Assembly (NCBI GenBank): GCA_963781955.1
Contig: CAWAHU010000002.1
Location: 186,001 to 250,000 of the forward strand
Reading direction: 5' to 3'
DNA length: 64,000 nucleotides
Source of the DNA: Bog-473 sp963781955
Lineage (GTDB): Bacteria; Actinomycetota; Acidimicrobiia; Acidimicrobiales; RAAP-2
In this document: positions 38,940 to 47,689 of the stretch, piece after piece
How the letters are laid out: every line of letters begins with the position of its first letter
How positions within the stretch are numbered: the first letter of the stretch is position 1
Program-made: the position numbers and the translations under genes
Notes under the pieces: generated by a model
What the model saw: only the letters and a program-made list of their open reading frames with translations
Databases searched by the model: none
Told to the model about the DNA's origin: nothing

Positions 38940-40255
38940 GACCTCCTGCTCGCGAGTCCCAAGCTCCACCCCCCGAGGAGACCCACGAAGGTGAGATGCC
39001 AGTTGAAGTCGAATGCCGCAGCAACCGTCCAGCACACCAAAGCCGATACCGCGCAGGAAGATAACACGTCAGTTCGTCGTTCTGTCACACGTACCGCACA
39101 AATCACCGAGAACCCGAGGAGCGCGACGCCGATCGCACCGGTGTCGGCGCCAATCTGGAGGAACTCATTGTGCACAAAGTGCGCATAGGTGCCGTCCGGC
39201 GCATCGAACTCGAGCAGGCGATCGGGTCCCACGCCCACCAACGGTGCGGTACGCCATTGATGCAGGGCTGTTGACCATTCCACCGAACGGTCTTGGTTAC
39301 TCGGGGCGAGGGCCCTCAGGCTGATCTCGTGGTGGACGAGCGCCGAGCCCCCTGCGACCACGAGCAGGAGTAGGACAGCGATGACCACCCGTGCCCGGCT
39401 GCCGATGCCGGACGGCCGAACGTCCAGGCGTACGAGCGCCGAGGCACCCGTCGCGACCACCAGTGCTCCCCCAAGCCACAGCACGTGATCCGTGTTCGGC
39501 GAGGAGACGATCGCCGCCAGGCCGAGTCCCGCACCGGCGAGGAGCGGGACGAGAGAACGGACGTAGCGGTGCCAGGGAACGAGTGCACAGGCGCAGGCGA
39601 AGGCGACATAGGCGCCACGACTCTGCGTGGCCAGAAGTCCACCGGCGCACAGGCACACCGCCACCCGGGCGAGCGGTGGGTACATGTCCGTCCCGAGCGC
39701 GATGAGAAGGCACATTCCGAGGACCAGCCCGGCTGCGTCCGAGTAGGTGAGGGTCGACGACAGTCGCCACAAACCCTGAGCGGGCATGGCCATCGGGTAC
39801 CAACGCCAGATCAGGCCTGCAAAGCCAACGAGCGCGCCGGCCGCCCCGAGGCACGCGATGCCAAGACCGGCTGCCTCGCGGGCTCGTCCCCTCAGCGGTC
39901 GCACCGCCGCGAATGCCGCCGCGAACGCCAGGAGGCTCGCGCCGAGCGGAAGGAACTGTGCAAGAGAACCGGACGTGCCCGCACGCACCAGCCACCACAG
40001 AGCCAAGAGGACGACGCCGACGATCACTGCGGCGCTGCGCCGGTCGGGTGGCGCCACGATGACGGCGACGACGAGGAGCGCGGCGGAGGCGATCGCCACG
40101 ACAAAGGCGTCGGCACGCCAGAATCCACCCTCTCGGAGACCTTCTGTGAGCATCAAGCCGAAGAGGAGTGCGGCCACGACCCACTCCCTCGGAGGCGAGT
40201 CTCTGCGGCCCACTGTCAGCTCCGCAGCCAGACTCGGATTCCGTGTGGTGCTCAT
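38936..40255 (-). CDS. O-antigen ligase / Wzy-like membrane protein
   Basis: 439 residues with about 11 membrane helices. The large extracytoplasmic loop near the C-terminus carries VGVGPDRLLEF and FVHNEFLQIGADTGAIGVAL (H362), and SRGA occurs at 212-215; these fit the Wzy_C family, which joins glycans to lipid, to each other or to protein in the periplasm. The ATG at 40255 follows GAGGAG at four bases; longer readings have no membrane character. No other polysaccharide genes are near. It is coupled to the tiny repeat peptide downstream. Confidence 0.85.
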   Translation of the reverse strand: MSTTRNPSLAAELTVGRRDSPPREWVVAALLFGLMLTEGLREGGFWRADAFVVAIASAALLVVAVIVAPPDRRSAAVIVGVVLLALWWLVRAGTSGSLAQFLPLGASLLAFAAAFAAVRPLRGRAREAAGLGIACLGAAGALVGFAGLIWRWYPMAMPAQGLWRLSSTLTYSDAAGLVLGMCLLIALGTDMYPPLARVAVCLCAGGLLATQSRGAYVAFACACALVPWHRYVRSLVPLLAGAGLGLAAIVSSPNTDHVLWLGGALVVATGASALVRLDVRPSGIGSRARVVIAVLLLLVVAGGSALVHHEISLRALAPSNQDRSVEWSTALHQWRTAPLVGVGPDRLLEFDAPDGTYAHFVHNEFLQIGADTGAIGVALLGFSVICAVRVTERRTDVLSSCAVSALVCWTVAAAFDFNWHLTFVGLLGGWSLGLASRRS

Positions 40256-40640
40256 CGCTCTCCTCGGCTGAGCTGGTGGCTGCAAGTCATCCGCCAGACG
40301 ACCGGCTCGGCGATGAAGTCGGGGCAAGGGTCGCCGGGGGTGGCGGCTGCTTGACACTCCAGGCATAACAGCTGTGCTTGTTGTAGTCACACACGCACGT
40401 GACAATTCCACTGTCCCAGTTAGACCGCTCGCGGTGGAGGGTGTGCCGTACGGGGGCAGGGTCACGGCCGCTTCCGGTCCGTTGCGAATCCACTAGTCGC
40501 CCTTGGGTCTTCGGGCAGTACGACACCTGCATCATCCGCCCGCTCCAACAAGACGTGCTGGTAGTCCGTCGCTTCGCCAACCCTCTCGAAGCGAAGTCGC
40601 GAGCTTCATCGCGCGTGCACTGGCAATCCGCGCCACTTGA
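40256..40640. other. Gene-free stretch between the ligase gene and the integrase remnant
   Basis: About 385 bases. No reading has family resemblance or a good start site. It probably contains the ligase promoter and decayed DNA; I see no repeats or hairpins worth naming. Confidence 0.3.
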
Positions 40641-41215
40641 GCCTCTTGAGCGAGTCCCGAGAGCGTGAGCGACGGCCGCGTCACGGTCTTGCGTCGCGTG
40701 CTCATAGCGAAGTGCGGCAGCGGGGCTGGCATGACCGCCGCGCCTCATTCTTCAGCAATCGTGGCGCCCTGAGTAGAAGCCCAGGTAAGCCCGGCATGTG
40801 CGAGGTCGTGCAAATGCACGTTCGGTATCGCGAGTTCGGTTCTGGCAATACCCTATGCCTTGTCGAGGGTGGCCGGTCGCAGCCGGGAACCCTTTGGACC
40901 GACCAGGAGCGGCGCAGTGGGGTCAGGAGCAACTTTGGAGTCCAGGTGGGTCAGAAGGTCACTCAGCACGTGAGGCGGCACCTTGACCGTACGCACACCT
41001 GCCTGGGTCTTTTCGGGTCCGAGCAGTAATCCCTCTTTGGCCTGAGTGGCTGTCCGCTCCACTCGAATGGTTCTGTGCAGCGGATCGACGTCGCGACGCT
41101 CAAGTCCGAGGATCTCACCCCTCCGCAACTCGCACCAGACACCCAGCGTGACCGCATCGCCACACCCGAGTTTGAGGCTCGGGCGCGGTTTCGGCGAGTC
41201 AGCGCCTACCAGAGG
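40641..41215 (-). pseudogene. Tyrosine-recombinase (phage-type integrase) remnant, C-terminal catalytic part
   Basis: On the minus strand the catalytic domain can be followed: CELRRGEILGLERRDVD (box with the first Arg), VPPHVLSDLLTHLDSK, then after a TAG stop LHDLAHAGLTWASTQGATIAE, then, after a frame change at GAATGAGG, MRRGGHASPAAALRYEHATQ with the Tyr nucleophile. The second catalytic Arg of the H-x-x-R box is replaced (HDLAH instead of HDLRH). The N-terminal core-binding domain is absent. The gene is dead through a stop, a frame shift and a lost catalytic residue. It overlaps the 3' end of the next gene slightly. Confidence 0.8.
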
Positions 41216-41580
41216 GATTGAGCGATTGAGCCACCATGCAGCGTCTGCGTGTTGCAGCCTGCGAGCATCTCCACCATCGCGCCGAAGTCACTCCAAGACT
41301 CCTGGGACAGGCGCCAGTGATTCTCGATCCCCGCTGGCGAGTCGTAGACCTCGCTAAGGACATAGCGAGTGTTGCCCGTGCTCTTGGAGCTCGGGTCGAG
41401 CGGGTTCTGCAACTCGGGGCCCTTGGCGAGGTCGTAACTCAGCAGAGCGTTGGAACCCTCGCGATCATGGGTCTTGGCCATGAACGTGCCATGACTCTCA
41501 ACCAGTCGATCCATCTCGGACACCTTGTCGGGAGTGGCCACCCACGTTATGAGCAGTTGCGTCTTGCCCCTATTCGCCAT
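41206..41580 (-). CDS. Antibiotic-biosynthesis-monooxygenase (ABM) domain protein
   Basis: 124 residues, a single dimeric alpha/beta-barrel of the ABM/YgiN type. The pattern QLLITWVATPDKVSEMDRLV, then SLL-like strand NALLSYDLAKG, TRYVLSEVYDSPAGIENHW and SWSDFGAMVEML fits the family, whose members are cofactor-independent monooxygenases or small-molecule binders. The ATG at 41580 with AAGGAG nine bases before it is preferred over an upstream GTG. Its role is unknown. It sits next to the integrase remnant, so it may have arrived with it. Confidence 0.7.
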   Translation of the reverse strand: MANRGKTQLLITWVATPDKVSEMDRLVESHGTFMAKTHDREGSNALLSYDLAKGPELQNPLDPSSKSTGNTRYVLSEVYDSPAGIENHWRLSQESWSDFGAMVEMLAGCNTQTLHGGSIAQSLW

Positions 41581-41798
41581 GATCTGGTTCTCCTTGTTCT
41601 CGAGCCGACTAGAACAGGCTGTCCGTTCCAGAGCGAGCAACAGATTGAAGCGTGAGTCTGAGCGACGGTCTGCGACCAACCTGAGCCGACCCTACTCTGA
41701 AGCTGGGGTCGCGTCGCCCGTGGCGTCCCCGTGGTGCCGCAGGGCGGTAACGTCCTTGCGATTCAAGGCGAGGGGCTCTCTCAGATGGGTTCCCCCAA

Positions 41799-42045
41799 GT
41801 GTTCGACCTGGAATCGATCGTCAAGTCGCGGCTCCCACACGCCGAGTCGACCAAGGTGATCGGGATCGACGGACATCGAGGTTCGGGCAAGACCACTCTG
41901 ACCGATCACCTAGGCGGGCGGCTTGGCGCCGGGATCGTACATACCGACGACTTCGCCAGCTGGGAGAACGCCAAAGACTGGTGGCCTCTCGTGATCCAGC
42001 TGTCTTCGAACCCCTGAGGTCGGGAGTGCGGACCCACTCTAGGTA
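41799..42045 (+). pseudogene. Truncated uridine-kinase-like gene
   Basis: The first about 65 codons read KVIGIDGHRGSGKTTLTDHL (Walker A) and GIVHTDDFASWENAKDWWPL, the usual start of actinobacterial uridine kinase-like P-loop proteins. After LVIQ the frame should move to give VFEPLRSGVRTHSR, and a stop follows at once. About two thirds of the family length, including the lid and Walker B region, is missing. The reading from 41799 ends at 42017. Confidence 0.7.
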
Positions 42046-42047
42046 GG

Positions 42048-43322
42048 TCACACCTCCTGGAAGGTAGCTCCATAAGCAGTCATGGCGTGGTCCCCGGCCG
42101 CGACGTGCCTCACTCTTCCGGTGACCGGCCACCAGATCGCCGGTAGGCAGACAGCCAATGCACCCGCTCCCGCGGCCCCGGCGACGAACGGTGCCCAAGG
42201 AGCCAGACCGAACAGCACTCCGGCAACGCCAGCAGACAGGGCGATAGCTGCAGTTTCGCTTGAGGAGAACAACCCTTGAACGCGGCCGAGTTCTCCCTCG
42301 GCCGAGTTCTGCGTCAACAACGACTGCGCCGAGGGCAGGGCCACTGCCAGCCCTACGGCTTCAAGGCCGCCGAGTGCGAGCAGCAGGGTCAGGTTGGTGA
42401 CGAAGGGATAGATGCAACAGAAGAAGACCGACGACGCCAGCGAGCCGACCACAAGCCATCTGCGGTCGGAGTGGTCGGCCAGCCAACCAGCTGGTCGGGC
42501 CATGGCCACGAAGGGTACGGCGAATAGAGTCCAACTCAGTCCTACTTGCCAGTCGTGGGCGTGGTGTGATTCGAGCAGCAAGGTCCAGCACGACTCGTAC
42601 ACGCCGATGGTGAGTCCCAAGGCACCCGCCGTGCACAACGCTCCGATAAGTGATCGGTTCAGCCGTGGCAGACCCCGATTGCTCTGTCGGTCGATTGCCG
42701 TGAACGTCGCGTCTGCTCGGGCCACTACGCCACCTGGCATCGATGGAAGACAGGCGGCAACGGCGATTGTGCCCGCCATGATGAACACGACGCTCATCGC
42801 TGACAAGCCGATGAGACTCCCGACAAGTGGCCCAACGGCCATGGCCGCCAACTGAGCGCCGTAGATTGAGGCGAAGGCTCGTCCACGCCGTCCCAGGGCC
42901 ACGTTTCCCGCCACCATGGCCAATGCAGCAACTTCGGCTGCACCGGCGCCCGCGCCCTGTAACGAGCGGAGACCGATCTCAGCCGCAGGTCCCACGGGGG
43001 CAAGAAAACCGAAGCTTCCGATCGCATATGTCAGCAGCCCTCCCACGAGCACCGGTCGCCGCCCAACCTTGTCAGCCAGTCGTCCGGCCGGGTACTGGCA
43101 AGCCAGTGCAGCGGCGAAGTAGGAGGCCATGACCAATCCGACAAGGGCATCGGTCGCACCACGATGCCGCAGGTACTCCGGAAGTAGTGGGAGGATCGCG
43201 CTGGCCCCGAGCCACAGAAGGAACGTCGTGAGGGCGAGGGCTCGAACGAGGGGGCGTGTCGCCGCGTCAGTGCTCGTTTCGGGGGCATGCGGCGGAACGG
43301 TGACTTGCCGGCGCCTGGCCAT
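42048..43322 (-). CDS. Major facilitator superfamily transporter
   Basis: 424 residues with 12 predicted helices. The loop 2-3 signature of MFS drug/H+ antiporters is seen as YPAGRLADKVGRRPVLVGG, with a second copy in RPAGWLADHSDRRWLVVG. AEVAALAMVAGNVA and the Gly-rich fifth helix are as in efflux pumps. Substrate unknown; export of a small organic molecule is the usual role. The ATG has no strong Shine-Dalgarno. It converges with the uridine-kinase remnant. Confidence 0.88.
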   Translation of the reverse strand: MARRRQVTVPPHAPETSTDAATRPLVRALALTTFLLWLGASAILPLLPEYLRHRGATDALVGLVMASYFAAALACQYPAGRLADKVGRRPVLVGGLLTYAIGSFGFLAPVGPAAEIGLRSLQGAGAGAAEVAALAMVAGNVALGRRGRAFASIYGAQLAAMAVGPLVGSLIGLSAMSVVFIMAGTIAVAACLPSMPGGVVARADATFTAIDRQSNRGLPRLNRSLIGALCTAGALGLTIGVYESCWTLLLESHHAHDWQVGLSWTLFAVPFVAMARPAGWLADHSDRRWLVVGSLASSVFFCCIYPFVTNLTLLLALGGLEAVGLAVALPSAQSLLTQNSAEGELGRVQGLFSSSETAAIALSAGVAGVLFGLAPWAPFVAGAAGAGALAVCLPAIWWPVTGRVRHVAAGDHAMTAYGATFQEV

Positions 43323-43848
43323 CCAACAAGTTTATGGGCGGGCTCTCAAGGCCGGCGCCGGCCAGGTCCGAACAGATAACGGGATACATAGAGTGCCCTC
43401 CCCCGGCGTTCTCGGACAGCGCCCGATCTAACCCTGCATTCGGGGCAAGCGGCCGAAGACGTCCGGGCCAATCCGAAGACCTTCTGCTGCGGATGCCGCT
43501 GGAGACACGTCAATGTCGAACACATCGTTCCATTCGAACAGCAATTCCTTGATGGCCGCGGGTCGTCTGTACTGAAGATGCTGACCACCTGCACGTCGCT
43601 TGTCATGGGCCAGTATTCGGCTTGTCATGGGCCATTATTCGGCTTCCACCTGGATTCCCACGGGGCATTTCCACGCTGTCCGACGAGCCAGGTGCTCAGG
43701 ACAACGCCCACCCTGCCGGTCTGAATCTGGGCCCTGCGTGAAGCACCGGGCGACAACGGCTCCAGTCCCGGCGAACAGGTGCGGTTGAGCGTCGTGGAAT
43801 CGGCTGCATGCAAGGTGCGGGCGGCGTAGCCTCAGCCTTATAGGAGCC
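43323..43848. other. Gene-poor stretch with a 22-bp tandem repeat
   Basis: About 525 bases upstream of the MFS gene. A minus-strand reading at 43428-43628 (66 codons, with KELLFEWNDVFDIDVSPAAS) has a protein-like composition but no recognised family and no ribosome site. A 22-base unit, CTTGTCATGGGCCAGTATTC followed by GG, is repeated head to tail at 43599-43642 with one mismatch. I cannot support a gene here. Confidence 0.4.
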
Positions 43849-44538
43849 ATGCGACCCGAACGGAATCAACCGAGGCAGCGCAGCAAGGGCCTCGCCGGCT
43901 TCGCCCTGCTGTCGATGGCACTTGCGGTGTGTTCGAGTGCACCAATGGCAGCGGGAAGCTCATCCGCCGCGACGTCGACGAACCCGGCCCTTGTCGTCCC
44001 TTCGACGTATCCGGGCCCGTGTCCCAGTGGCGGCGAAACCTGTCGTCTTCGTGTCCCAGCTTCGCTGCGGCGTCGCCCGATGCGGCTCCCCACGGTGGCA
44101 CGAGGAACTTGTCCGGCCTCAACCGGCGCAATCGTCGCGCATCCCGGTATGGCTGGGGTTGCAATTGGAAAGGGACTCGTCACGGCGATCATCGGGCAAT
44201 CCGGAGACCTTCTGCACGGGATCGTGGACCTCGCCCGCTCCAATGTCGCGGGTTGGTACGGGCTCAAGACGGACTGGGCAATCAGTCCTCACTATTCGGG
44301 GTGGATCATCGTGCGCGGCAAGCAGCTCGATGGCAACGGACCTGTGGCGGCCTTGGGAGATGCGACCGTTGGAGCGATCGTGATTCCACCAGGACCGACC
44401 TCGAACACCTTCGTCGGCTGGCGGGAACAGCCTTCGGGTACGTACGTGAAGGGACCGGGGTGTTTCGGGTTCCAAGTCGATGGGTCATCATTCAGCGAGC
44501 ACATCGTGCTCAACGCCGTCCTCTCAACCGGCTCCTGA
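43849..44538 (+). CDS. Secreted protein of unknown function
   Basis: 229 residues. A basic N-terminus (MRPERNQPRQRSKG) is followed by a hydrophobic stretch (LAGFALLSMALAVCSSAPMA); a Cys in it could be a lipobox-like site but the context is poor. The mature part has paired cysteines and ends with GPGCFGFQVDGSSFSEHIVL, a motif I have seen at the end of other actinobacterial secreted proteins without known role. TATAGGAGCC precedes the ATG. Residues about 65-90 look irregular and could hide a compensated frame error. Confidence 0.6.
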   Translation: MRPERNQPRQRSKGLAGFALLSMALAVCSSAPMAAGSSSAATSTNPALVVPSTYPGPCPSGGETCRLRVPASLRRRPMRLPTVARGTCPASTGAIVAHPGMAGVAIGKGLVTAIIGQSGDLLHGIVDLARSNVAGWYGLKTDWAISPHYSGWIIVRGKQLDGNGPVAALGDATVGAIVIPPGPTSNTFVGWREQPSGTYVKGPGCFGFQVDGSSFSEHIVLNAVLSTGS

Positions 44539-44539
44539 A

Positions 44540-44820
44540 GCACCCGGCCAATGATGCAGGAATGGGTCCGGCCACCCCAGGTCATGCGCATAGATCACTG
44601 CTTGTAGCCGGTCTCGTACAGCCAGCCACATCCGGAGGCGCGCGACGTGGGTCTTGACGGTCGCCTCGCTGACATAGAGGCGCGATCTCAGCGTTGCTGC
44701 CACCCCGGGCGAGTTCAGTGCAAACGAGCCACGAACTCCGCAATGAGGCGCCGCGTAACTGCCGGGTCCAAGAGAGCCTCTCCGGCTGCCACCACTCGAA
44801 TCGCATGCACCGGCTATTCG
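44540..44820 (-). pseudogene. NarL/FixJ response-regulator remnant (linker and HTH only)
   Basis: The minus strand reads AIRVVAAGEALLDPAVTRRL then IAEFVARLH, the typical linker after a receiver domain, and then a stop. In other frames it continues ARGGSNAEIAP and LYVSEATVKTHVARLRMWLA, RDRLQAVIYAHDLG, the LuxR-type HTH. The receiver domain is absent. At least one stop and one frame change separate the parts, so it is decayed. Confidence 0.75.
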
Positions 44821-44959
44821 GGGGACGGTTCCAGCGATAGCCCGTTGTCCCGTGGCAAGAAGTTCGACCTGGGTAGACCAACCCCAGTTATCCGGTACTG
44901 GGTGCCACGATCGGCACGTGTGAGTGGGGCATTGCGTTCGACCCTCCGCAGCCGATGGG

Positions 44960-44965
44960 TACGAT
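44960..44965 (+). promoter_or_regulatory. -10 box of leaderless promoter for the VOC gene
   Basis: TACGAT is followed by seven bases and the ATG at 44973. Confidence 0.45.
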
Positions 44966-44972
44966 TCGGGCC

Positions 44973-45350
44973 ATGCTCGCCGGGGCTCCATTCATGGCGT
45001 TCATTCCAGTCAGTGACCTCGCCTCGGCCCGCGCCTTCTACGGCGAGCTTCTTGGTCTTCAAGTGATCGATGAGAACCCGTTTGCGATCAGCTTGGACTC
45101 GGGTGGGACGATGTTGCGCCTGACCCAAGTCGACAATCATCAGCCCCAGCCCTTCACGATCGCTGGGTGGAAAGTCCCCGACCTCGATGCCGCCGTGGAC
45201 ACCCTCGTGAGCCGGGGAGTCACGTTCACTCGCTACGACGGCATGGAGCAGGACGAAAGGGGCATCTGGACGACGCCCCGTGGTCATCACGTCGCCTGGT
45301 TCAAGGACCTCGATGGCAACGTTCTTTCGCTCACCAGTTTCAAAATTTGA
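44973..45350 (+). CDS. VOC-superfamily (glyoxalase/dioxygenase-like) protein
   Basis: 125 residues, one vicinal-oxygen-chelate module of two beta-alpha-beta-beta-beta units. It reads FIPVSDLASARAFYGELLGL at the start and HHVAWFKDLDGNVLSLTSF at the end. Metal ligands typical of glyoxalase I are not all obvious, so it may bind rather than convert its substrate. The ATG at 44973 is preferred to one at 44955, because the earlier ATG would precede the -10 box. Substrate unknown. Confidence 0.82.
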   Translation: MLAGAPFMAFIPVSDLASARAFYGELLGLQVIDENPFAISLDSGGTMLRLTQVDNHQPQPFTIAGWKVPDLDAAVDTLVSRGVTFTRYDGMEQDERGIWTTPRGHHVAWFKDLDGNVLSLTSFKI

Positions 45351-45733
45351 TGTGCCCGTACGCTTTAATGTGCCCGTACGCTCGGCCGGATGGGCTAGCC
45401 CCGGGGGTAGGGAAACGATCATGTTCTCGGCCCGAGCAGTCGAATCGGAGGCGTCGCTCAGTCCACTCAGACGAAGGCGACGCCCTCCCGATCGCCCTCA
45501 TCGATGGTGACTCGGGGCCGGTACTTGCCAACGGAATGCGGTCCGGCGCATCGGTTCGCTCCAGGATCTGCCGTTAGTGAGACGACCGCCCTTCATTCGG
45601 GTGAACAAGCGGTCCAGTTGCCGATTCAGCTCAGTCTCGTCCGGGAGCACGACCGGCCGCGGTGCCCGCTTGATTTGCCCACCAGGTTCAGCCATTGGCG
45701 GACTCGCTCGGACCTTCGCGATTCGATCTTTCG
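45351..45733. other. Gene-poor stretch between VOC and SDR genes
   Basis: About 380 bases. It begins with TGTGCCCGTACGCT repeated twice at an 18-base interval. A minus-strand reading at 45498-45695 (PVVLPDETELNRQLDRLF) could be a small protein but has no ribosome site or recognised family. Nothing firm. Confidence 0.35.
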
Positions 45734-46609
45734 CTACCGCGCCTGGCTGTCCCCTGCGCCGGGTCGGTCGACACTGGTAGACGCCTCCTCATCGTGACCC
45801 ATCGCTCCGCCCGCGGCCGTGATCAGCATCCGGACAGCTTCGTTGCGTGACAACGCGCGGAAGGTTGCCTCGCCCAGCCGCACGTCGTCGCCGGCAAAGC
45901 AGGTGGGGCCGTTCGAAAGGTTGGCGAGCGCCTCAGCGACAACCTTCTCGGCTGTCGCCGCACCGGCGATCGGGTCATCGGCGTGCCCGAGCTGGCCGCG
46001 TTGGAGCAGCAGCCGCCGCAGGGCCGGGGTGTCGGTGAGCCCGAGCACCAAGCCGAGCACGTCCACCCCGGTGCCGTTCATCTCGGCCCAGAGGGCCTCC
46101 GCCATCACGATGTCGAAGGCCTTCGTCGCGCCGTAGGCGACCATGTTCGCCCCCCCGACGAGCCCCGCACCGGACGACACCAGCACGATGGAGCCTCGCC
46201 CCCGGACCTGCATCGGACCAGCGAAATGGTGGCACAGCCTGATCGGCGCCACGCAGTTACGCTGGATCATCGCCACGGCGTCTTCAATCGGCTGAGTCAG
46301 GAAGGTCGCGTAGTTCGGGTCGGCGCCGGCGCAGTAGAAGAGCGTCCCCACTTCCACATCCGCGGTCAGGGCAACAAGGGCCTCGGTGGCGCCCGGGTCG
46401 GTCAGATCCACAGCGAAGGTCCTGGTGCGAGCACCGGTCGCCGCGCTGATCTCGGCGGCGACCTCGTCGAGCACCGCCTCCCGCCTGGCGACAAGCACGA
46501 CGTCGACACCGCGCTCGGCGACCGCTCGGGCAAAGGTGGCACCAACACCCTCGGACGCTCCGACCACGAGCGCCCACGGGCCGTATTGCGTGGCGAACTG
46601 CTGGGTCAC
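45734..46609 (-). CDS. Short-chain dehydrogenase/reductase
   Basis: 291 residues. Rossmann nucleotide site ALVVGASEGVGATFARAVAE (Gly-rich), CAGADPN in place of the usual NNAG, SIVLVSSGAGLVGG with the catalytic Ser, and VAYGATKAF with Tyr-x-x-x-Lys. An Arg after the second strand (LVARREAVLDEVA) suggests NADP(H). The C-terminal region is longer than classical SDRs (about 250). Likely acts on a hydroxy- or keto-compound; substrate unknown. ATG at 46609 is the first in frame. Confidence 0.87.
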   Translation of the reverse strand: MTQQFATQYGPWALVVGASEGVGATFARAVAERGVDVVLVARREAVLDEVAAEISAATGARTRTFAVDLTDPGATEALVALTADVEVGTLFYCAGADPNYATFLTQPIEDAVAMIQRNCVAPIRLCHHFAGPMQVRGRGSIVLVSSGAGLVGGANMVAYGATKAFDIVMAEALWAEMNGTGVDVLGLVLGLTDTPALRRLLLQRGQLGHADDPIAGAATAEKVVAEALANLSNGPTCFAGDDVRLGEATFRALSRNEAVRMLITAAGGAMGHDEEASTSVDRPGAGDSQAR

Positions 46610-46853
46610 CGGCCTCCCCTTCGCGATCTACTGTTCGGCGACTGCATAGCATGGCGGGACAGGGTGCGCCTTCAAGGCCGAACGGGTGTGGCCGTCAGGC
46701 CATCTGGGAGTAGGCGCTTGCTGAGCGCGTACTCGACTGGCCTCTTCCTTCCCTGGCTCCAAGAGACTCGCGGTCATCAGTTTCTCGCGGTCGCAGAATC
46801 GCTCGCCGAGGAATAGGACGCCAGTGCCCCCGTTTGCCGGGTGGGTGGCCGCC

Positions 46854-47315
46854 CTAGGGTCGCTCTGCGACGGCCTTGACCCGTTCAAGAGTGCGGAGCA
46901 TGTCACGCCGATTACGGCGCTCGCGCAGGAACCCCCCGAGTGGGTACCAGACCTTTGTGAAGAGGCTGTCGCCCAAGTCAAAGGACTCGGTGACATCGGT
47001 TCCGCCGTCGTCGGTCGCCCGAAACTCGTAGCGCCAGGTGTTCACCGGCCGTTCCCGCATAATGACAGCGAACTCGAACACCTCGCCAAGCTTGCACTCG
47101 GTGACCTTGCAAGTGGTCCAGTAGAGGACGGGCCATTTCTCGTTGCGCTTCACGTGGCCCCGGTACCGTGCTCCTACGGCCGGACCGGTGGCGCCGTCGA
47201 TCCACTCCGCCTCAATCACCTCGGGGCTGTAATCGCCCATCTTCGTGATGTCGCTGACCAGCCTCCAGACTGCATCCGGTGCTGCGTCGATGTGGAGGGT
47301 GACTTCGGCGCGCAT
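46854..47315 (-). CDS. SRPBCC-family (polyketide cyclase/START-like) protein
   Basis: 153 residues, one helix-grip domain: VTLHIDAAPDAVWRLVSDIT at the N-terminus and the long C-terminal helix (GGFLRERRNRRDMLRTLERV). Such proteins bind hydrophobic ligands or act as cyclases. ATG at 47315 was chosen because the family begins there; a TAGAGT box eight bases before it fits a near-leaderless transcript. It runs parallel to the SDR gene, 244 bases upstream of it. Confidence 0.82.
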   Translation of the reverse strand: MRAEVTLHIDAAPDAVWRLVSDITKMGDYSPEVIEAEWIDGATGPAVGARYRGHVKRNEKWPVLYWTTCKVTECKLGEVFEFAVIMRERPVNTWRYEFRATDDGGTDVTESFDLGDSLFTKVWYPLGGFLRERRNRRDMLRTLERVKAVAERP

Positions 47316-47689
47316 TGCGGCCAACTCTAGGCTGCGTCGTGCCAACTGTCCGATTGGCACGAACCAGCTGCCCCCATTCGCGGGGTCGGTCGCCCTACTT
47401 GACAGGTACCGGCGCCCGAGTATGAAGCCACCCTGCGAGCGGTCGCGAACTTCGACCGAGCCATAATGATGGTCCTCGACACTGACCATGGTGAGCCAAG
47501 ATCACCAGGCTGGACACCCGAACTCACAAGCCGACTTGTGGAAGGCATGCGAGCTTCCCGTTGGTTCCTCGCCTCGGGATTCGGTCCCCCCGGACAGTTC
47601 GGGACTTGGTTGCGCAAGCACTCGGAGGAGGCCGATCTTCACCCACCTTCGACGGGGGACCGTTGCTGGTCAGCGGCCCACAACTGACC
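47316..47689. other. Gene-free stretch upstream of the SRPBCC gene
   Basis: About 370 bases. A plus-strand reading at 47466-47687 has no ribosome site and no family resemblance. I see no repeat or hairpin that I would name. Confidence 0.3.

Noticed and set aside
43428..43628. Possible small gene on the minus strand
   Set aside because: No ribosome site, no -10 box at the right place and no family resemblance; protein-like composition alone is not enough.
43599..43642. 22-bp tandem repeat as a start of a CRISPR array or IS end
   Set aside because: Only two copies without spacers, and no transposase or cas gene nearby.
45352..45384. TGTGCCCGTACGCT repeated at 18 bases as a possible regulatory site
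   Set aside because: Only two copies directly after a stop codon, with no gene start or promoter near; most likely a small duplication.
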